Positions 46,420 through 56,082 of a stretch of DNA of 64,000 nt are shown piece after piece. The notes beneath the pieces are model-generated. The model worked only from the letters and a program-made list of their open reading frames with translations. It had not been told where the DNA came from and did not search any database. Both the position numbers and the translations under genes were made by a program. The DNA comes from JAOUEA01 sp963790335 (lineage in GTDB: Bacteria > Actinomycetota > UBA4738 > HRBIN12): assembly GCA_963790335.1 (NCBI GenBank), contig CAWBOB010000007.1, positions 1 to 64,000 on the forward strand, read 5' to 3'. Every line of letters begins with the position of its first letter. The stretch's first letter is position 1.

Positions 46420-47700
46420 TCAGATGATGCGGTCGCCCTCGGGCAGGGGCGACCCGTCGAGGTGGCGCCGCACGAGATCGAGCGCCGCCTGCTCGGCCCA
46501 GCGGCGCACTCGCGCCCGGCCGGCCGCCGCGACGTATCCTCGCGCATGCGACACGCCGGCGGCCTCCAGCCCGATCCAGACCGTGCCCGGCGCGGCCCCA
46601 TCGTGTGGGTCCGGACCCGCGGCGCCGGTGAGCGACACGGCGACATCGCTGCCGAACAGACGCCTCGCTCCGGCGGCCATCTCGAGCGCGCATTCACGGC
46701 TCACGACGCCAGGCCCTTCGATCGTCTCGCGTGCGACCCCGAGCACCCGTTCCTTCGCCGCGGCCGTATAGACCACCGCCGAGCCCACGAACACCTTCGA
46801 CGCGCCGTCGGCCGCGGTCATGCGAGCCCCGACGCTTCCTCCGGTGAGGGACTCGGCACACGCGAGCCGGCTGTTCGATGCGAGCAGGAGTCGCGACACG
46901 GTCTGCTCCAAGGACTCGTTGTCGACCGAGAAGACCAAGTCACCCAGCCGGCGGCACACGTCGGCGACGACGGGTGCGGTCAGCGCCTCGGCCTGCTCGA
47001 CCGAGGCTGCCTTGGCGGTCACGCGCACCTTCACCTCGCCGTCGGATGCGAGGTAGGCGAGGCTCGGGTTCGACGACGCCGCGAAGAGATCGGCGAGGAC
47101 CTCGGCCACCCTCGATTCGCCGATGCCGACGCACCGCACCGTGCGGGAGCGGACCACCGCCTCGCCGATCCGCGCCGAGACCTCGGGCAGCACGGTGCTG
47201 CGCATCATGGCCTGCATCTCGCCGGGCACGCCCGGCATGGCGTAGAGCCGTGCCCCGCCGGGAAGGTCGGCGACGAGCCCCGGTGCGGACCCGCGGTCGT
47301 TCTCGATCGTGCCGGCACCGCGGGGCACGTCCGCCTGCCGCAGGTTGTTCGCCGGCATCTCGCCGGAGCCGAAGCCGGCGAACCGTTCACGCAGCCAGGA
47401 CTCGAGACGTGGATCGCGCTCGAGCGGCGCGCCCATGGCCACCGCGATCGCATCGCGGGTCAGGTCGTCCTCGGTCGGCCCGAGCCCACCCGTCACGAGC
47501 ACGACGTCGGCTCGGGCGGCCGCGAGGCCGATCACCGAGACGATGCGATCCAGGTTGTCGCCCACGACCTGATGGAAGAGCACGTCGGCCCCGATCTCGG
47601 CCAGCCGTTCGCCGATCCACCGGGCGTTGGTGTTCGCGATCTGGCCGAGCAGCAGCTCCGTGCCCACGCCGACCACCTCGACCCGAACCGATCGGGTCAC
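46420..47700 (-). CDS. cinA: CinA-family competence/damage-inducible protein
   Basis: A 426-residue, two-domain protein. The MoCF-like N-terminal domain has VGVGTELLLGQIANTNA and VLVTGGLGPTEDDLTRDA. The C-terminal nicotinamide-nucleotide amidase domain has ACAESLTGGSVGARMT and VSLTGAAGPDP. The GTG at 47700 overlaps the stop of the upstream HTH gene (GTGA), which decides the start over an upstream in-frame GTG. The frame is intact. The amidase recycles NMN; the role of the first domain is less clear. Confidence 0.92.
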   Translation of the reverse strand: MTRSVRVEVVGVGTELLLGQIANTNARWIGERLAEIGADVLFHQVVGDNLDRIVSVIGLAAARADVVLVTGGLGPTEDDLTRDAIAVAMGAPLERDPRLESWLRERFAGFGSGEMPANNLRQADVPRGAGTIENDRGSAPGLVADLPGGARLYAMPGVPGEMQAMMRSTVLPEVSARIGEAVVRSRTVRCVGIGESRVAEVLADLFAASSNPSLAYLASDGEVKVRVTAKAASVEQAEALTAPVVADVCRRLGDLVFSVDNESLEQTVSRLLLASNSRLACAESLTGGSVGARMTAADGASKVFVGSAVVYTAAAKERVLGVARETIEGPGVVSRECALEMAAGARRLFGSDVAVSLTGAAGPDPHDGAAPGTVWIGLEAAGVSHARGYVAAAGRARVRRWAEQAALDLVRRHLDGSPLPEGDRII

Positions 47701-48428
47701 GACGGTGCCGACCCGGCCGTGCTCGTTGCCGACGACGGCGTGAACGTGCCGGTCCACGGTTCGCCCCGGGTCCCCGGTGTCCCGAGGTCACGCCCATCGA
47801 CGGAGAGCTGCACCGCTCCCCCGTCGGCGATCGATACCACCAGCACCTCGTCGGCCGGGAACGACAGGGTCTCGCCCTCGGCCATCGCGCGGACCTCCTC
47901 GGCGCCGTCGACCGTGACCCGCACCTCGACCGGGCGCCTGGCCACGAGCACGGCTTCGACCGTCGAGGTGGCCGCCGCGACCGGCACCGTCGTACGGATC
48001 GAGGCCGGCGTGGGCGCGCCCAGATCGCGGGAGACGAGCCCGAACAGGGCGAAGAGCACGACGAGGGTCGCAGCCCCGATCAGCAGGAACCGCTGGTTGT
48101 CGCGGATGCGGGTCGCCGCGATGGCGCGCTCGATGCGTCCGAGCCCGCCGGGCGGCGGCGGGGCCGCCGGGGCCTCGGCATGGCGGGAGTACGCGCTCAG
48201 CACCTTCTCGGGGCTCACGCCGAGGTACTGCGCGTAGGTGCGAAGGGCTCCGCGGATGAAGGCGTCGCTCGGCAGGGCCTCGAAGCGCTCGGCCTCGAGG
48301 GCCGTGAGCTGGTCGATCCGCAGCCTCGTGTCGCGTGACGCCTCGTCGAGGGTGAGCCCCCGGATCCGCCGTGCTTTCTCGAGCGCCGGACCGACCCCGA
48401 TGGGCCGTTGCAGCGATGTTCCCGCCAT
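47697..48428 (-). CDS. RodZ-like membrane protein: N-terminal helix-turn-helix, C-terminal DUF4115
   Basis: A 243-residue protein. Residues about 13-75 are a RodZ-type HTH (ALEKARRIRGLTLDEASRDT, FIRGALRTYAQYLGVSPEKV). A Pro-rich linker, one transmembrane helix (LLIGAATLVVLFALFGLV) and an outer DUF4115-like domain (RRPVEVRVTVDGAEEV, GGAVQLSVDGRDLG) follow. RodZ tethers MreB in rods. In actinobacteria this gene sits between ftsK and cinA and its role is less defined. ATG at 48428; the stop overlaps cinA. Confidence 0.85.
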   Translation of the reverse strand: MAGTSLQRPIGVGPALEKARRIRGLTLDEASRDTRLRIDQLTALEAERFEALPSDAFIRGALRTYAQYLGVSPEKVLSAYSRHAEAPAAPPPPGGLGRIERAIAATRIRDNQRFLLIGAATLVVLFALFGLVSRDLGAPTPASIRTTVPVAAATSTVEAVLVARRPVEVRVTVDGAEEVRAMAEGETLSFPADEVLVVSIADGGAVQLSVDGRDLGTPGTRGEPWTGTFTPSSATSTAGSAPS

Positions 48429-48468
48429 GGAGATGCCGCGATGATAGCGGCCGATACACTCTCGGCTC

Positions 48469-48957
48469 ATGGCAGACCAGCCGCTCGTGGTGATCGTCGA
48501 GATCCCCAAGGGCTCCCGGAACAAGTACGAGATGGACCATCGCACGGGCGAGATCTGGCTCGACCGCATGCTGTTCACCTCGATGCAATACCCGGCCGAC
48601 TACGGCTTCATCGAAGGAACGCTGGGAGGCGACGGCGACCCGCTCGATGCCCTCGTGTTCGTGGGCGAGCCCACGTTCCCGGGGTGCCGGATCGTGGTCC
48701 GGCCGATCGGGTTGTTCCGCATGACCGACGAGAAGGGGGAAGACGAAAAGGTCCTGTGCGTGCCGTTGCGCGATCCGATCTGGTCGCACGTGGGGGATCT
48801 GGCGGGGCTTCCCATGACCTTGCTGAACGAGATCGAGCATTTCTTCCAGGTCTACAAGGATCTGGAAGGCCACACCGTCTCGACCGAGGGATTCGAGGAC
48901 CGCGCGTCGGCCGAACGTGTCATCGCGGCCGCGAAGGCGCGCATCCCCGGAGCATGA
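48469..48957 (+). CDS. ppa: inorganic pyrophosphatase
   Basis: It hydrolyses pyrophosphate to drive biosynthesis. It is 162 residues, family I, with metal ligands in GDGDPLDALV and conserved IEIPKGSRNKYE-like (here VEIPKGSRNKYEM) and YPADYGFIEGT. The frame is intact. The stop overlaps the start of the acetyltransferase gene (ATGA). Confidence 0.95.
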   Translation: MADQPLVVIVEIPKGSRNKYEMDHRTGEIWLDRMLFTSMQYPADYGFIEGTLGGDGDPLDALVFVGEPTFPGCRIVVRPIGLFRMTDEKGEDEKVLCVPLRDPIWSHVGDLAGLPMTLLNEIEHFFQVYKDLEGHTVSTEGFEDRASAERVIAAAKARIPGA

Positions 48958-49487
48958 CTCCCCGGGTCGCGTTGCGACCTCCCGTCGAGGACGATCGCGG
49001 CGAGTTCCTCGCGCGCCTCGCCGACTCGGTCGAGCTGCACGATCCATGGCTGGAACCGGCCGAGCCCGCAGCATGGTTCGACCGCCTGCTCGCCCGCAAC
49101 CTCACAGACTCGAACCGATCGCTGCTGGTGTGCGACGCCGCCGATGGCTCGATCGCGGGGGTCATGAACGTGTCGCAGATCGTGATGGGGCCGCTGCGGA
49201 GCGCCTTCCTCGGGTACTACGCCTTCCATCCGTTCGCCGGACGCGGGTACATGCGCGCGGCGATGCCGCTGCTGGTGCGCTACGCGTTCGACGACCTGGG
49301 GTTGCACCGCCTGCAGGCCAACGTGCAGCCCGAGAACGCGGCCTCGATCGCCCTCGTGCGCGGTGCGGGGTTCAGCCGGGAGGGCTTCTCGCCCCGGTAC
49401 CTGTTCATCAGGGGCGCGTGGCGCGACCACGAGCAGTGGGTCGTGCTCGCCGACGACGACACCCGGCCGGGCGGAAGCGGGGCCTAG
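48954..49487 (+). CDS. GNAT-family N-acetyltransferase (RimJ/RimL-like)
   Basis: A 177-residue protein with the RimJ/RimL pattern: LRPPVEDDRGEFLAR, GYYAFHPFAGRGYMRAAMPL (acetyl-CoA loop) and LHRLQANVQPENAASIALVRGAGF. Such enzymes acetylate N-termini of ribosomal proteins or small amines; the substrate here is unknown. It is coupled to ppa by a four-base overlap. The frame is intact. Confidence 0.88.
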   Translation: MTPRVALRPPVEDDRGEFLARLADSVELHDPWLEPAEPAAWFDRLLARNLTDSNRSLLVCDAADGSIAGVMNVSQIVMGPLRSAFLGYYAFHPFAGRGYMRAAMPLLVRYAFDDLGLHRLQANVQPENAASIALVRGAGFSREGFSPRYLFIRGAWRDHEQWVVLADDDTRPGGSGA

Positions 49488-49609
49488 GCCCTCGGTCGCG
49501 CGAGCACCGACTTCCGCCGCCCATCAGCGCGAAATCACCGACTTTCGACCGGCGCGGCGCCCCCGGTCGGGGGACTACTGTGCCCCCACGAGGGGGAGGG
49601 AGTCCGACC

Positions 49610-50002
49610 ATGATGGAGCCTGAGATGAGCGATACCGCCTGGAAGTCCACGCCACTGAGCACGATCCATGAGTCCGTGACGGCCCCGGAGGCGCTCTCCG
49701 AGGGACCGGTGAAGTTCCTGCTCGTCTCGGGCCAGCTGGATGGCGGCCGGTGGGGACTGGTGGGCGCCTACTGGGTGTCGATCGACGGTGCACGAGGTGG
49801 GTTCATCATCTCGCCGCCCGCGATCGCGAGCGGCAGCGAGCTCGTGCGCAGCTACCGCAGTGGCGCCGCACGCGGTTGGACCCCCGAACGGACGTTCGCC
49901 TACTGGCAGGGGCAGGTCGGCATCGCGGGCCGGTACATGATCGACCCCCAGCAGCACGCCGACACGCTGTTCCAGGTCGCTCGACGCGTCGGCGCCCTGT
50001 AG
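49610..50002 (+). CDS. hypothetical protein, 130 residues
   Basis: I recognise no family. The sequence is soluble, aromatic-rich and without signal peptide: VKFLLVSGQLDGGRWGLVGA, FIISPPAIASGSELV, AYWQGQVGIAGRYMIDP. A strong GGGGGAGGGAG ribosome site lies about 10 bases before the double ATG. It ends 11 bases from ftsK on the opposite strand. The good ribosome site and intact frame support a real gene. Confidence 0.6.
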   Translation: MMEPEMSDTAWKSTPLSTIHESVTAPEALSEGPVKFLLVSGQLDGGRWGLVGAYWVSIDGARGGFIISPPAIASGSELVRSYRSGAARGWTPERTFAYWQGQVGIAGRYMIDPQQHADTLFQVARRVGAL

Positions 50003-50012
50003 CGGCTGCGCC

Positions 50013-52479
50013 TCACGCGCTGCGGCGCTCTTCCCACTCTTCCCACGTGATGAGCACGTCGCGTGCCTTCGAGCCCTGACTGGGGCCGACGACGCCCTGC
50101 TCCTCGAGCAGATCCATGAGGCGTCCCGCGCGGGCGAACCCGACCTTGAGCTTGCGTTGCAGCATGCTCGTCGATCCGAGCTGCGACCGGATGATCAGCT
50201 CCGCGGCCTGGTTGGTGAGGTCCTCGTCGGTGTCACCGGCGGCTCCGGGGCCCGCTGCGATCTCGGCCGCCGTGGGCGGGATGCCGAGCCCTTCGATGTG
50301 CTGCTCGTAGACCACCTCTCGCTGGGCGCGGATGAACTCCGAGATGCCATGGATCTCGGCCTCGGTGACCCACGCCCCCTGCAGGCGGACCGGCTTCGAC
50401 GCGTTCGCCGGGGCGAAGAGCATGTCGCCGTGGCCGACCAGCTTCTCCGCGCCGTTCTGGTCGAGCACGACGCGCGAGTCGGCCTGGCTCGAGGTCATCA
50501 GCGCGATGCGGCTCGGGATGTTGGCCTTGATCAGCCCGGTGACGACGTCGACGCTCGGGCGCTGGGTCGCGACCACGAGGTGGATGCCGACGGCGCGTGC
50601 CATCTGCGCGATGCGGCAGATCGCGTCCTCGACGGCGCGGGGCGCGACCATCATCAGGTCGGCCAGCTCGTCGATCACAACCACGATGTAGCTCATGTGC
50701 TGGTACTCGTGCTCGTGCCCGACCGGAAGCCGGAGCGTGCCGGCGCGCAGTCCTTCCTCGTAGCCGTCGATGTCGCGCACCCCGACCGTGGCGAGGGTCT
50801 CGTAGCGCATCTCCATCTCGCGCACGATCCACTCGAGCGCCTCGGTCGCGCGCTTCGGATGCACGATCACGGGGCTCAGCAGGTGCGGCACCTCAGCGAA
50901 GTGGCTGAGCTCGACCCGCTTCGGGTCGACGAGCACGAGCCGCACGTCGTCGGGGGTCGTGCGCATCAGGATCGACGTGATGAAGCTGTTCACGAGGCTC
51001 GACTTGCCCGCGCCGGTCGCACCGGCGATCAGCACGTGCGGCATCGTCGCGAGGTTCACCATCTGGGACTCGCCGTGGATGTCCTTGCCGAGTGCCACCG
51101 TGAGGGGATGCGTCGCCGTCTTCGCGGCCTTCGATCGCAGGATGTCGCCGAGCATCACGAAGTCGCGGTGGCGGTTCGGCACCTCGATGCCGATCGCCGA
51201 CTTGCCCGGGATCGGCGCGATGATGCGCACGTCGGGAGTCGCGAGCGCGTACGCGATGTCGCTCGAGAGGTTCAGCACCTTGTTGACCTTGGTGCCCGAC
51301 GCGACCGCGACCTCGTACATCGTCACCGTCGGTCCGCGGTGAGCGGCGGTCACACGGGCGTCGACACCGAAGGTCGAGAGCGTGTGCCCGAGCGCCTCCA
51401 TGATGTCCTTCTCGTGCACGCCGTCGTTGGTCGACGGAGGCGCCACGCGCAGCAGATCGAGCGGAGGAAGCTGATACGGCCCGTCGGCCGTGGTGATCGT
51501 GCGCCCGCGGCGTTTGGGGGCCGGGCCTGCTCGTCACCGATCGCGGCGTCGCTCGGGCGTCGCAGCGTCGCCCTCTTCGCCCTCGGCAGGCGGCAGATCG
51601 AGCGGCCCGATGACCGTCGAGTCGGGCACCACGACGACCGGTTCCACGAGACCGAGCCGCTCGGCGAGCTGCTTCGCCTTGGCTCTCCCGCGTCGCCGGC
51701 CGGCCGCAGGCCCATCCTCGGCCACGGTCTCGGCCTCGTGCCTCGGCTTCCTGTCGCTCGGCGGCTTCGCGCGCGGCCGCGCGTTCGGTGCGCTTGACCT
51801 CCGCGCGCTCGGTCAACGAGGCCCGCGCGGCCGCGAACTTGCGACCGAGCTCGGCGAACGACGTTCCGGTCATGATCAGCGTGCCGATCACCGCGAGCCC
51901 GAGATCGACGAGGGCGGCCCCCGTCGGCGACACGACCTTCGACAGCGGATACGCGCCGATCATGCCCACGAATCCGCCGGCATCGGCGAACCCTTCGATG
52001 TGGCGGCCGGTCGGACCCTGCGTATCGCGCATGGGCGCGAACACGCTCGGGTTGCCGCGCGCGAGCGAGACCAGGCCGAGCACGCCGAGCGCCATGATCA
52101 CGAAGCCGATGAACATGCGCACGCGCTCCTCGGGCGAGCGGTCGCGTAGGAGCGCGATGCCCCACCCCAGGCCGATCAGCGGGAAGGTGATCGCCGCGAT
52201 GCCGAACACGCCGTGCAGCAGCCCGGAGAACCCGTCGCCCATCGGTCCCGCGGCGTCGAACCACACCGAGAGCACGGCGAGGCCGGCGAGCACCATGAGC
52301 CCGATGCCGAGCGTGTCCCTCGCGAAGGGCGAGAGGATCTGCACGGCGGGCGCCCGTTGCGGCTTCCGCTTCGTGGATGGTCGCTTCGCCGGCGGGCGCT
52401 TCGACGAGCTCTTCTTGCTGCCGGCACGGGTCGATGGACGCGACGCCGAACGCCGCGACGGGGAAGTCTTCGTCGCCAT
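50013..52479 (-). CDS. ftsK: DNA translocase FtsK/SpoIIIE, frameshifted in the linker
   Basis: FtsK pumps chromosome ends through the septum. About 820 residues: a Lys/Arg/Ser-rich N-terminus, four transmembrane helices (GLMVLAGLAVLSVWF; LLHGVFGIAAITFPLIGLG; FIGFVIMALGVLGLV; AALVDLGLAVIGTLIM), a charged linker, then the motor. Walker A is IAGATGAGKSS, Walker B is VVVIDELADLMM, and the C-terminal gamma winged helix is KLKVGFARAGRLMDLLEEQG. Indels between about 51,440 and 51,730 scramble the linker; DGPYQLPPLDLLRV marks return to frame. Start ATG at 52479. Confidence 0.93.
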
Positions 52480-52527
52480 AGCGATCTAGTCTGACGGCTT
52501 CTCAGGCCTCTTCAAGCACGCCGCCGC

Positions 52528-52902
52528 TCACTCGCCATCGCCCCGGTACTCACCGATGATCTCGGTCCGACCAACAATCTGGTCATTGAACTCGGGGAGC
52601 TCGGCTGCCGGCACCCACAACTCTTGGTGCCTCTCCCCTCCAACGGAGTGGATCTCGTATCGATCAGCGCACTCCTGTGTCACGGCGAATGACGTCACAT
52701 AGCCGGCGAATCCTGATGCAGCGTCCTTCGTGTTCCAGTCGCGGGCGATCTTGGTGGCGTACTCCTCACTTAGCACGGGATAGAAGATGGGCTGGTGTGG
52801 AAGACGCGGAGGGAATCTGCGATACCCGCTGCGAACGATGAGGTCGAGCTCTCCTTGCCCCACCGGTCGATACAGCCTCACTGTGGCGGCACGATCCTCC
52901 AA
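52528..52902 (-). CDS. small protein of the group annotated ADP-ribosylation/crystallin J1
   Basis: A 124-residue protein with the pattern LYRPVGQGELDLI, FPPRLPHQPIFYPVLSEEYA, ARDWNTKD, GYVTSF, HQELWVPAAELPEFN and IVGRTEIIGEY. This matches a widespread family of single-domain proteins carried under that label; the activity is not established. Base composition is visibly less GC-rich than ftsK and rnj on either side, hinting at later insertion between them. The frame is intact. It ends 48 bases before ftsK. Confidence 0.7.
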   Translation of the reverse strand: MEDRAATVRLYRPVGQGELDLIVRSGYRRFPPRLPHQPIFYPVLSEEYATKIARDWNTKDAASGFAGYVTSFAVTQECADRYEIHSVGGERHQELWVPAAELPEFNDQIVGRTEIIGEYRGDGE

Positions 52903-52906
52903 CCGC

Positions 52907-54532
52907 TCAAACTTCCATGACGACGGGGAGGATCACCGGCTTGCGCTGGGTCACCTCGTTGAAGTAGCGGCCGAGGGTGCGGCGGATCTCGTGCTGCAGG
53001 GTCGAGGGGTCGATCACCTTGGCGTCGGAGGTCTCGCCGATCGTCGCAATGACGCGTTCTCGCGCCTCGTCGAGGATGTCCTGCGACGCTTCCTCGTAGA
53101 CGAACCCGCGGTTCACGATGTCGGGACCTCCGACGAGGGCCCCGTTCTGGGAGTCGATCGTCACGACGACCACCACCACGCCGTCGCCGGCGAGCTTGCG
53201 CCGGTCGCGCAGCACCTCGCCGCCGACGTCGCCGATGCCGAGGCCGTCGACGAAGGTCATGCCGGCCTGCACCCGGTCGACGATCTCGACCTTCTCCCCC
53301 ACCTCGACCATGTCGCCGTCCTCGCAGATGATGACGTGATCGCGCGGGATGCCCACGCCTTCCGCGAGGCGCGCATGGTGCTGCAGGTGGCGGCGCTCCC
53401 CGTGGATCGGGATGAACCAGCGGGGCCGCACGAGCGAGAGCATCAGCCTGAGCTCCTCGGCGGCGGCGTGCCCGCTCGAGTGCACCGGGTCCGCGGGCAT
53501 GTGGTAGACGTCGGCGCCGGTTCGATAGACGGCGTCGACGACGCGGTGGATCGCGGGCTCGTTGCCGGGGATCAGCGACGACGACAGCACGACCGTGTCG
53601 CCTTCGTCGAGCTTCACCCACTTGTGCTGGCGCTGCGCCATGAGCGACAGGGCGGAGAACGGCTCCCCCTGGCTCCCCGTGCAGATCACGACGACGCGGC
53701 CGGGGTCGAGGTCGGCGACCTCCGCGATGTCGATCACGTCGCGGTCGTCGACCTGCAGGTAGCCGAGACGGCGGGCCGCCGCGACCGAGTTCAGCATCGA
53801 TCGCCCGAGGAAGGCCACGACGCGCTCGTTCGCCCGGGCGGCGTTCACGATCTGCTGCACGCGGTGGATGTGGCTCGAGAAGCACGCGGCCACCACGATC
53901 TCGGGGGCGTTCTCGACGATGCGCGCCAGCACGGGGCCGACCGCGCGCTCGCTGTCGGTGTAGCCGGCTTCCTCGGCGTTGGTGGAGTCGCTGAGCAGCA
54001 GGTGCACGCCGCGTCCGCTGGCTTCCTCGGCGAGCCCGTGCAGGTCGGTCGGGCGCCCGTCGAGCGGCGTCTGGTCGATCTTGAAGTCGCCCGTGTGCAG
54101 GATCGCGCCGTACGGCGTGTCGACGACGACCGCCATGCCGTCGGGGATCGAATGCGTGACGCGCAGGAACCGCATCGAGAACGGACCGATGCTCGCGCCC
54201 TCGCCCGGCACGGCCGTCCGCAGCTCGCATCGGTCGCGCACCTGGTGCTCGTCGAGCTTGCCCTTCAGCAGCTCGAGGGTGAACGGCGTGCCGTAGACGG
54301 GTACGCCCGAGATCTCCCGCAGCAGGTACGGCAACGCCCCGATGTGGTCCTCGTGGCCGTGGGTGAGCACGATCGCCTCGACGCGGTCGGCGTTGTTGCG
54401 CACGTAGTCGAAGTCGGGCAGCACGAGGTCGATGCCCGGCATGTCGCCCGACGGGAAGGAGAGCCCGACGTCGATGATCAGGATGCGGTCGTCGAGCTCG
54501 ACGCACGCCATGTTGCGACCGACCTCCCCCAC
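52907..54532 (-). CDS. rnj: ribonuclease J
   Basis: A metallo-beta-lactamase/beta-CASP ribonuclease for RNA decay and rRNA maturation. Zinc ligands lie in LTHGHEDHIG, LHTGDFKID and SDSTNAEE. The beta-CASP motifs are CFSSHIHRVQQIV, CTGSQGEPFSALS and PVHSSGHAA, with PIHGERRHL. It is 541 residues from GTG 54532. The family N-terminus extends further upstream, and RVVFLGG is readable in frame just before this start with no obvious initiation codon, so a small indel at the dapA end may hide the true start. Confidence 0.92.
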   Translation of the reverse strand: MGEVGRNMACVELDDRILIIDVGLSFPSGDMPGIDLVLPDFDYVRNNADRVEAIVLTHGHEDHIGALPYLLREISGVPVYGTPFTLELLKGKLDEHQVRDRCELRTAVPGEGASIGPFSMRFLRVTHSIPDGMAVVVDTPYGAILHTGDFKIDQTPLDGRPTDLHGLAEEASGRGVHLLLSDSTNAEEAGYTDSERAVGPVLARIVENAPEIVVAACFSSHIHRVQQIVNAARANERVVAFLGRSMLNSVAAARRLGYLQVDDRDVIDIAEVADLDPGRVVVICTGSQGEPFSALSLMAQRQHKWVKLDEGDTVVLSSSLIPGNEPAIHRVVDAVYRTGADVYHMPADPVHSSGHAAAEELRLMLSLVRPRWFIPIHGERRHLQHHARLAEGVGIPRDHVIICEDGDMVEVGEKVEIVDRVQAGMTFVDGLGIGDVGGEVLRDRRKLAGDGVVVVVVTIDSQNGALVGGPDIVNRGFVYEEASQDILDEARERVIATIGETSDAKVIDPSTLQHEIRRTLGRYFNEVTQRKPVILPVVMEV

Positions 54533-54566
54533 CCCGCCGAGGAAGACGACCCGACAAGCCGCGGCG

Positions 54567-55464
54567 TCAGAGGAGACCGGCGTCCTCCAGTGCGGTGCGG
54601 ATCCTGACCTGCTCGTCGGCCGTGGCGGGCACGAGCGGCAGGCGCGGATCGCCGGCGGGGCGGCCGAGCATGCCGAGCGCGGCCTTCACGGGGATCGGGT
54701 TCGACGTGATGAACAGGGCGTTGAACAGCGGGGAGAGCTGCTCGTGGATCTTGCGGGCTGCCGGCACGTCGCCGGTGCCGATGAGCTCGAGCATCTGGTG
54801 GATCTGCGGGCCGACGAGGTGGCTCGCGACGCTCACGACACCGACCGCGCCGAGGCACGCGTATCCGAACGCCGCCCAGTCGTCGCCCGAGTACACCTCG
54901 AAGCCGCTCGGAGCCTCGGCGATCAGACGCGAGACCGCCTGGAAGTCGCCCGTGGAGTCCTTGACCGCAACGATGTTCGGCCGTTCCGCGAGCGTGAGCA
55001 GCGTGTCGTGCTCGATGCGGAGTCGCCGTTCGGCCCGGGATGTTGTACGCGATGATCGGAAGCTCGGTCGCGTCGGCGATGCGCTCGAAGTGCGCGATGA
55101 GACCGCGCTGCGGCGGCTTGTTGTAGTAGGGCGTGACCACCAGCAAGCCGTCGGCGCCGGCCTGCTCGGCGGCCTCGGTGAGCTCGAGCGTCTCGGACGT
55201 CGAGTACGTGCCGGTGCCACAGATCAGCTGACCCCGGCCGCGGATCGCCTCACCGACGGCGCGGAAGAGCTCCGCCTTCTCTCGGTAGCTCAACGTGGGC
55301 GACTCTCCCGTCGAGCCGGCGACCACGACCGCGTCGGTGCCGTTGTCGACGAGCCACGATGCGAGGCCTTGCGCCGCGTCGAGATCGACCGCGTGATCGT
55401 CGTCGCGGAACGGCGTGACCATCGCGGTCACGACCGAGCCGAACCTGCCCGCCTGTCCGATCAT
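54567..55464 (-). CDS. dapA: 4-hydroxy-tetrahydrodipicolinate synthase, one frameshift
   Basis: It condenses pyruvate with aspartate semialdehyde in lysine/diaminopimelate synthesis. The motifs are VTAMVTPFRDD, AGSTGESPTLSYREK, the catalytic Tyr in IAYNIPGRT and the Schiff-base Lys in IVAVKDSTGDF. One extra base near 55,030 shifts the frame (GRTAT then RIEHDTLL). The corrected length is about 298. It belongs with dapB at 58.9-59.7 kb in the same lysine route; rnj follows directly. Confidence 0.94.
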
Positions 55465-55527
55465 GCAGGATCTCCTTGGCCGGGCGCCGCCCGGGGAGCG
55501 GCAGCGATGCGCCTATGCTAGCGGGCC

Positions 55528-56076
55528 ATGCCGCGCATCTACACGAAGACCGGCGACGACGGCACGACCGGGCTCCTGTACGGCGGCAGGGTCTCCAAGC
55601 ATGACCTCGTCACCGAGGCCTACGGCACCACCGACGAAGCGGTGGCGGCCCTCGGGCTCGCCCGCGCATCCAGCGCCGACGCGTCGATCACGGCCGAGAT
55701 CCTCGCACTGCAGCGTGAGCTGTTCGTGGTGGGGGCCGATCTCGCCGCGAACCCGGCCGAGCGCGCCAAGCTGCAGGCCGGCGTCTCGCTCGTCACCGCC
55801 GACATGACCGCACGTCTCGAGACGCGCATCGACGAGCTGGTGGCCCGTCGACCGCTGCCGCAGGTCTTCGTGGTGCCGGGCGCGACGGCCTCGAGCGCGG
55901 CCCTCGACCTCGCGCGGGCAACCGTCAGGCGAGCGGAGCGGGCCGTCGTCGCGCTGGAGCAGGTCGAGCGGGAGCCCAACCCCGAGGTTCGCCGCTACCT
56001 CAACCGGCTCAGCGACCTGCTGTTCGTGCTCGCCCGATGGGAAGCCGGTGAGAGCGAGCCCGCGAGCCGCGACTGA
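55528..56076 (+). CDS. pduO: PduO-type cob(I)alamin adenosyltransferase
   Basis: It transfers the adenosyl group of ATP to cob(I)alamin. It is 182 residues with the N-terminal ATP-binding motif RIYTKTGDDGTTGLLYGG, VVPGATASSAALDLARATVRRAERA and YLNRLSDLLFVLARW, all family signatures. The frame is intact. It is divergent from dapA, with 63 bases between starts that include a perfect CCGGGC-GCC-GCCCGG palindrome at 55,480-55,494. Confidence 0.93.
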   Translation: MPRIYTKTGDDGTTGLLYGGRVSKHDLVTEAYGTTDEAVAALGLARASSADASITAEILALQRELFVVGADLAANPAERAKLQAGVSLVTADMTARLETRIDELVARRPLPQVFVVPGATASSAALDLARATVRRAERAVVALEQVEREPNPEVRRYLNRLSDLLFVLARWEAGESEPASRD

Positions 56077-56082
56077 CCGTTC

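Noticed and set aside
46108..48237. A 709-codon open frame on the plus strand across junction 2 and antisense to cinA
   Set aside because: It is a high-GC shadow of cinA and the HTH gene and crosses the junction. It has no family features.
50157..51797. A 546-codon open frame antisense to ftsK
   Set aside because: Its biased composition mirrors the ftsK codons, and it has no ribosome site or domain.
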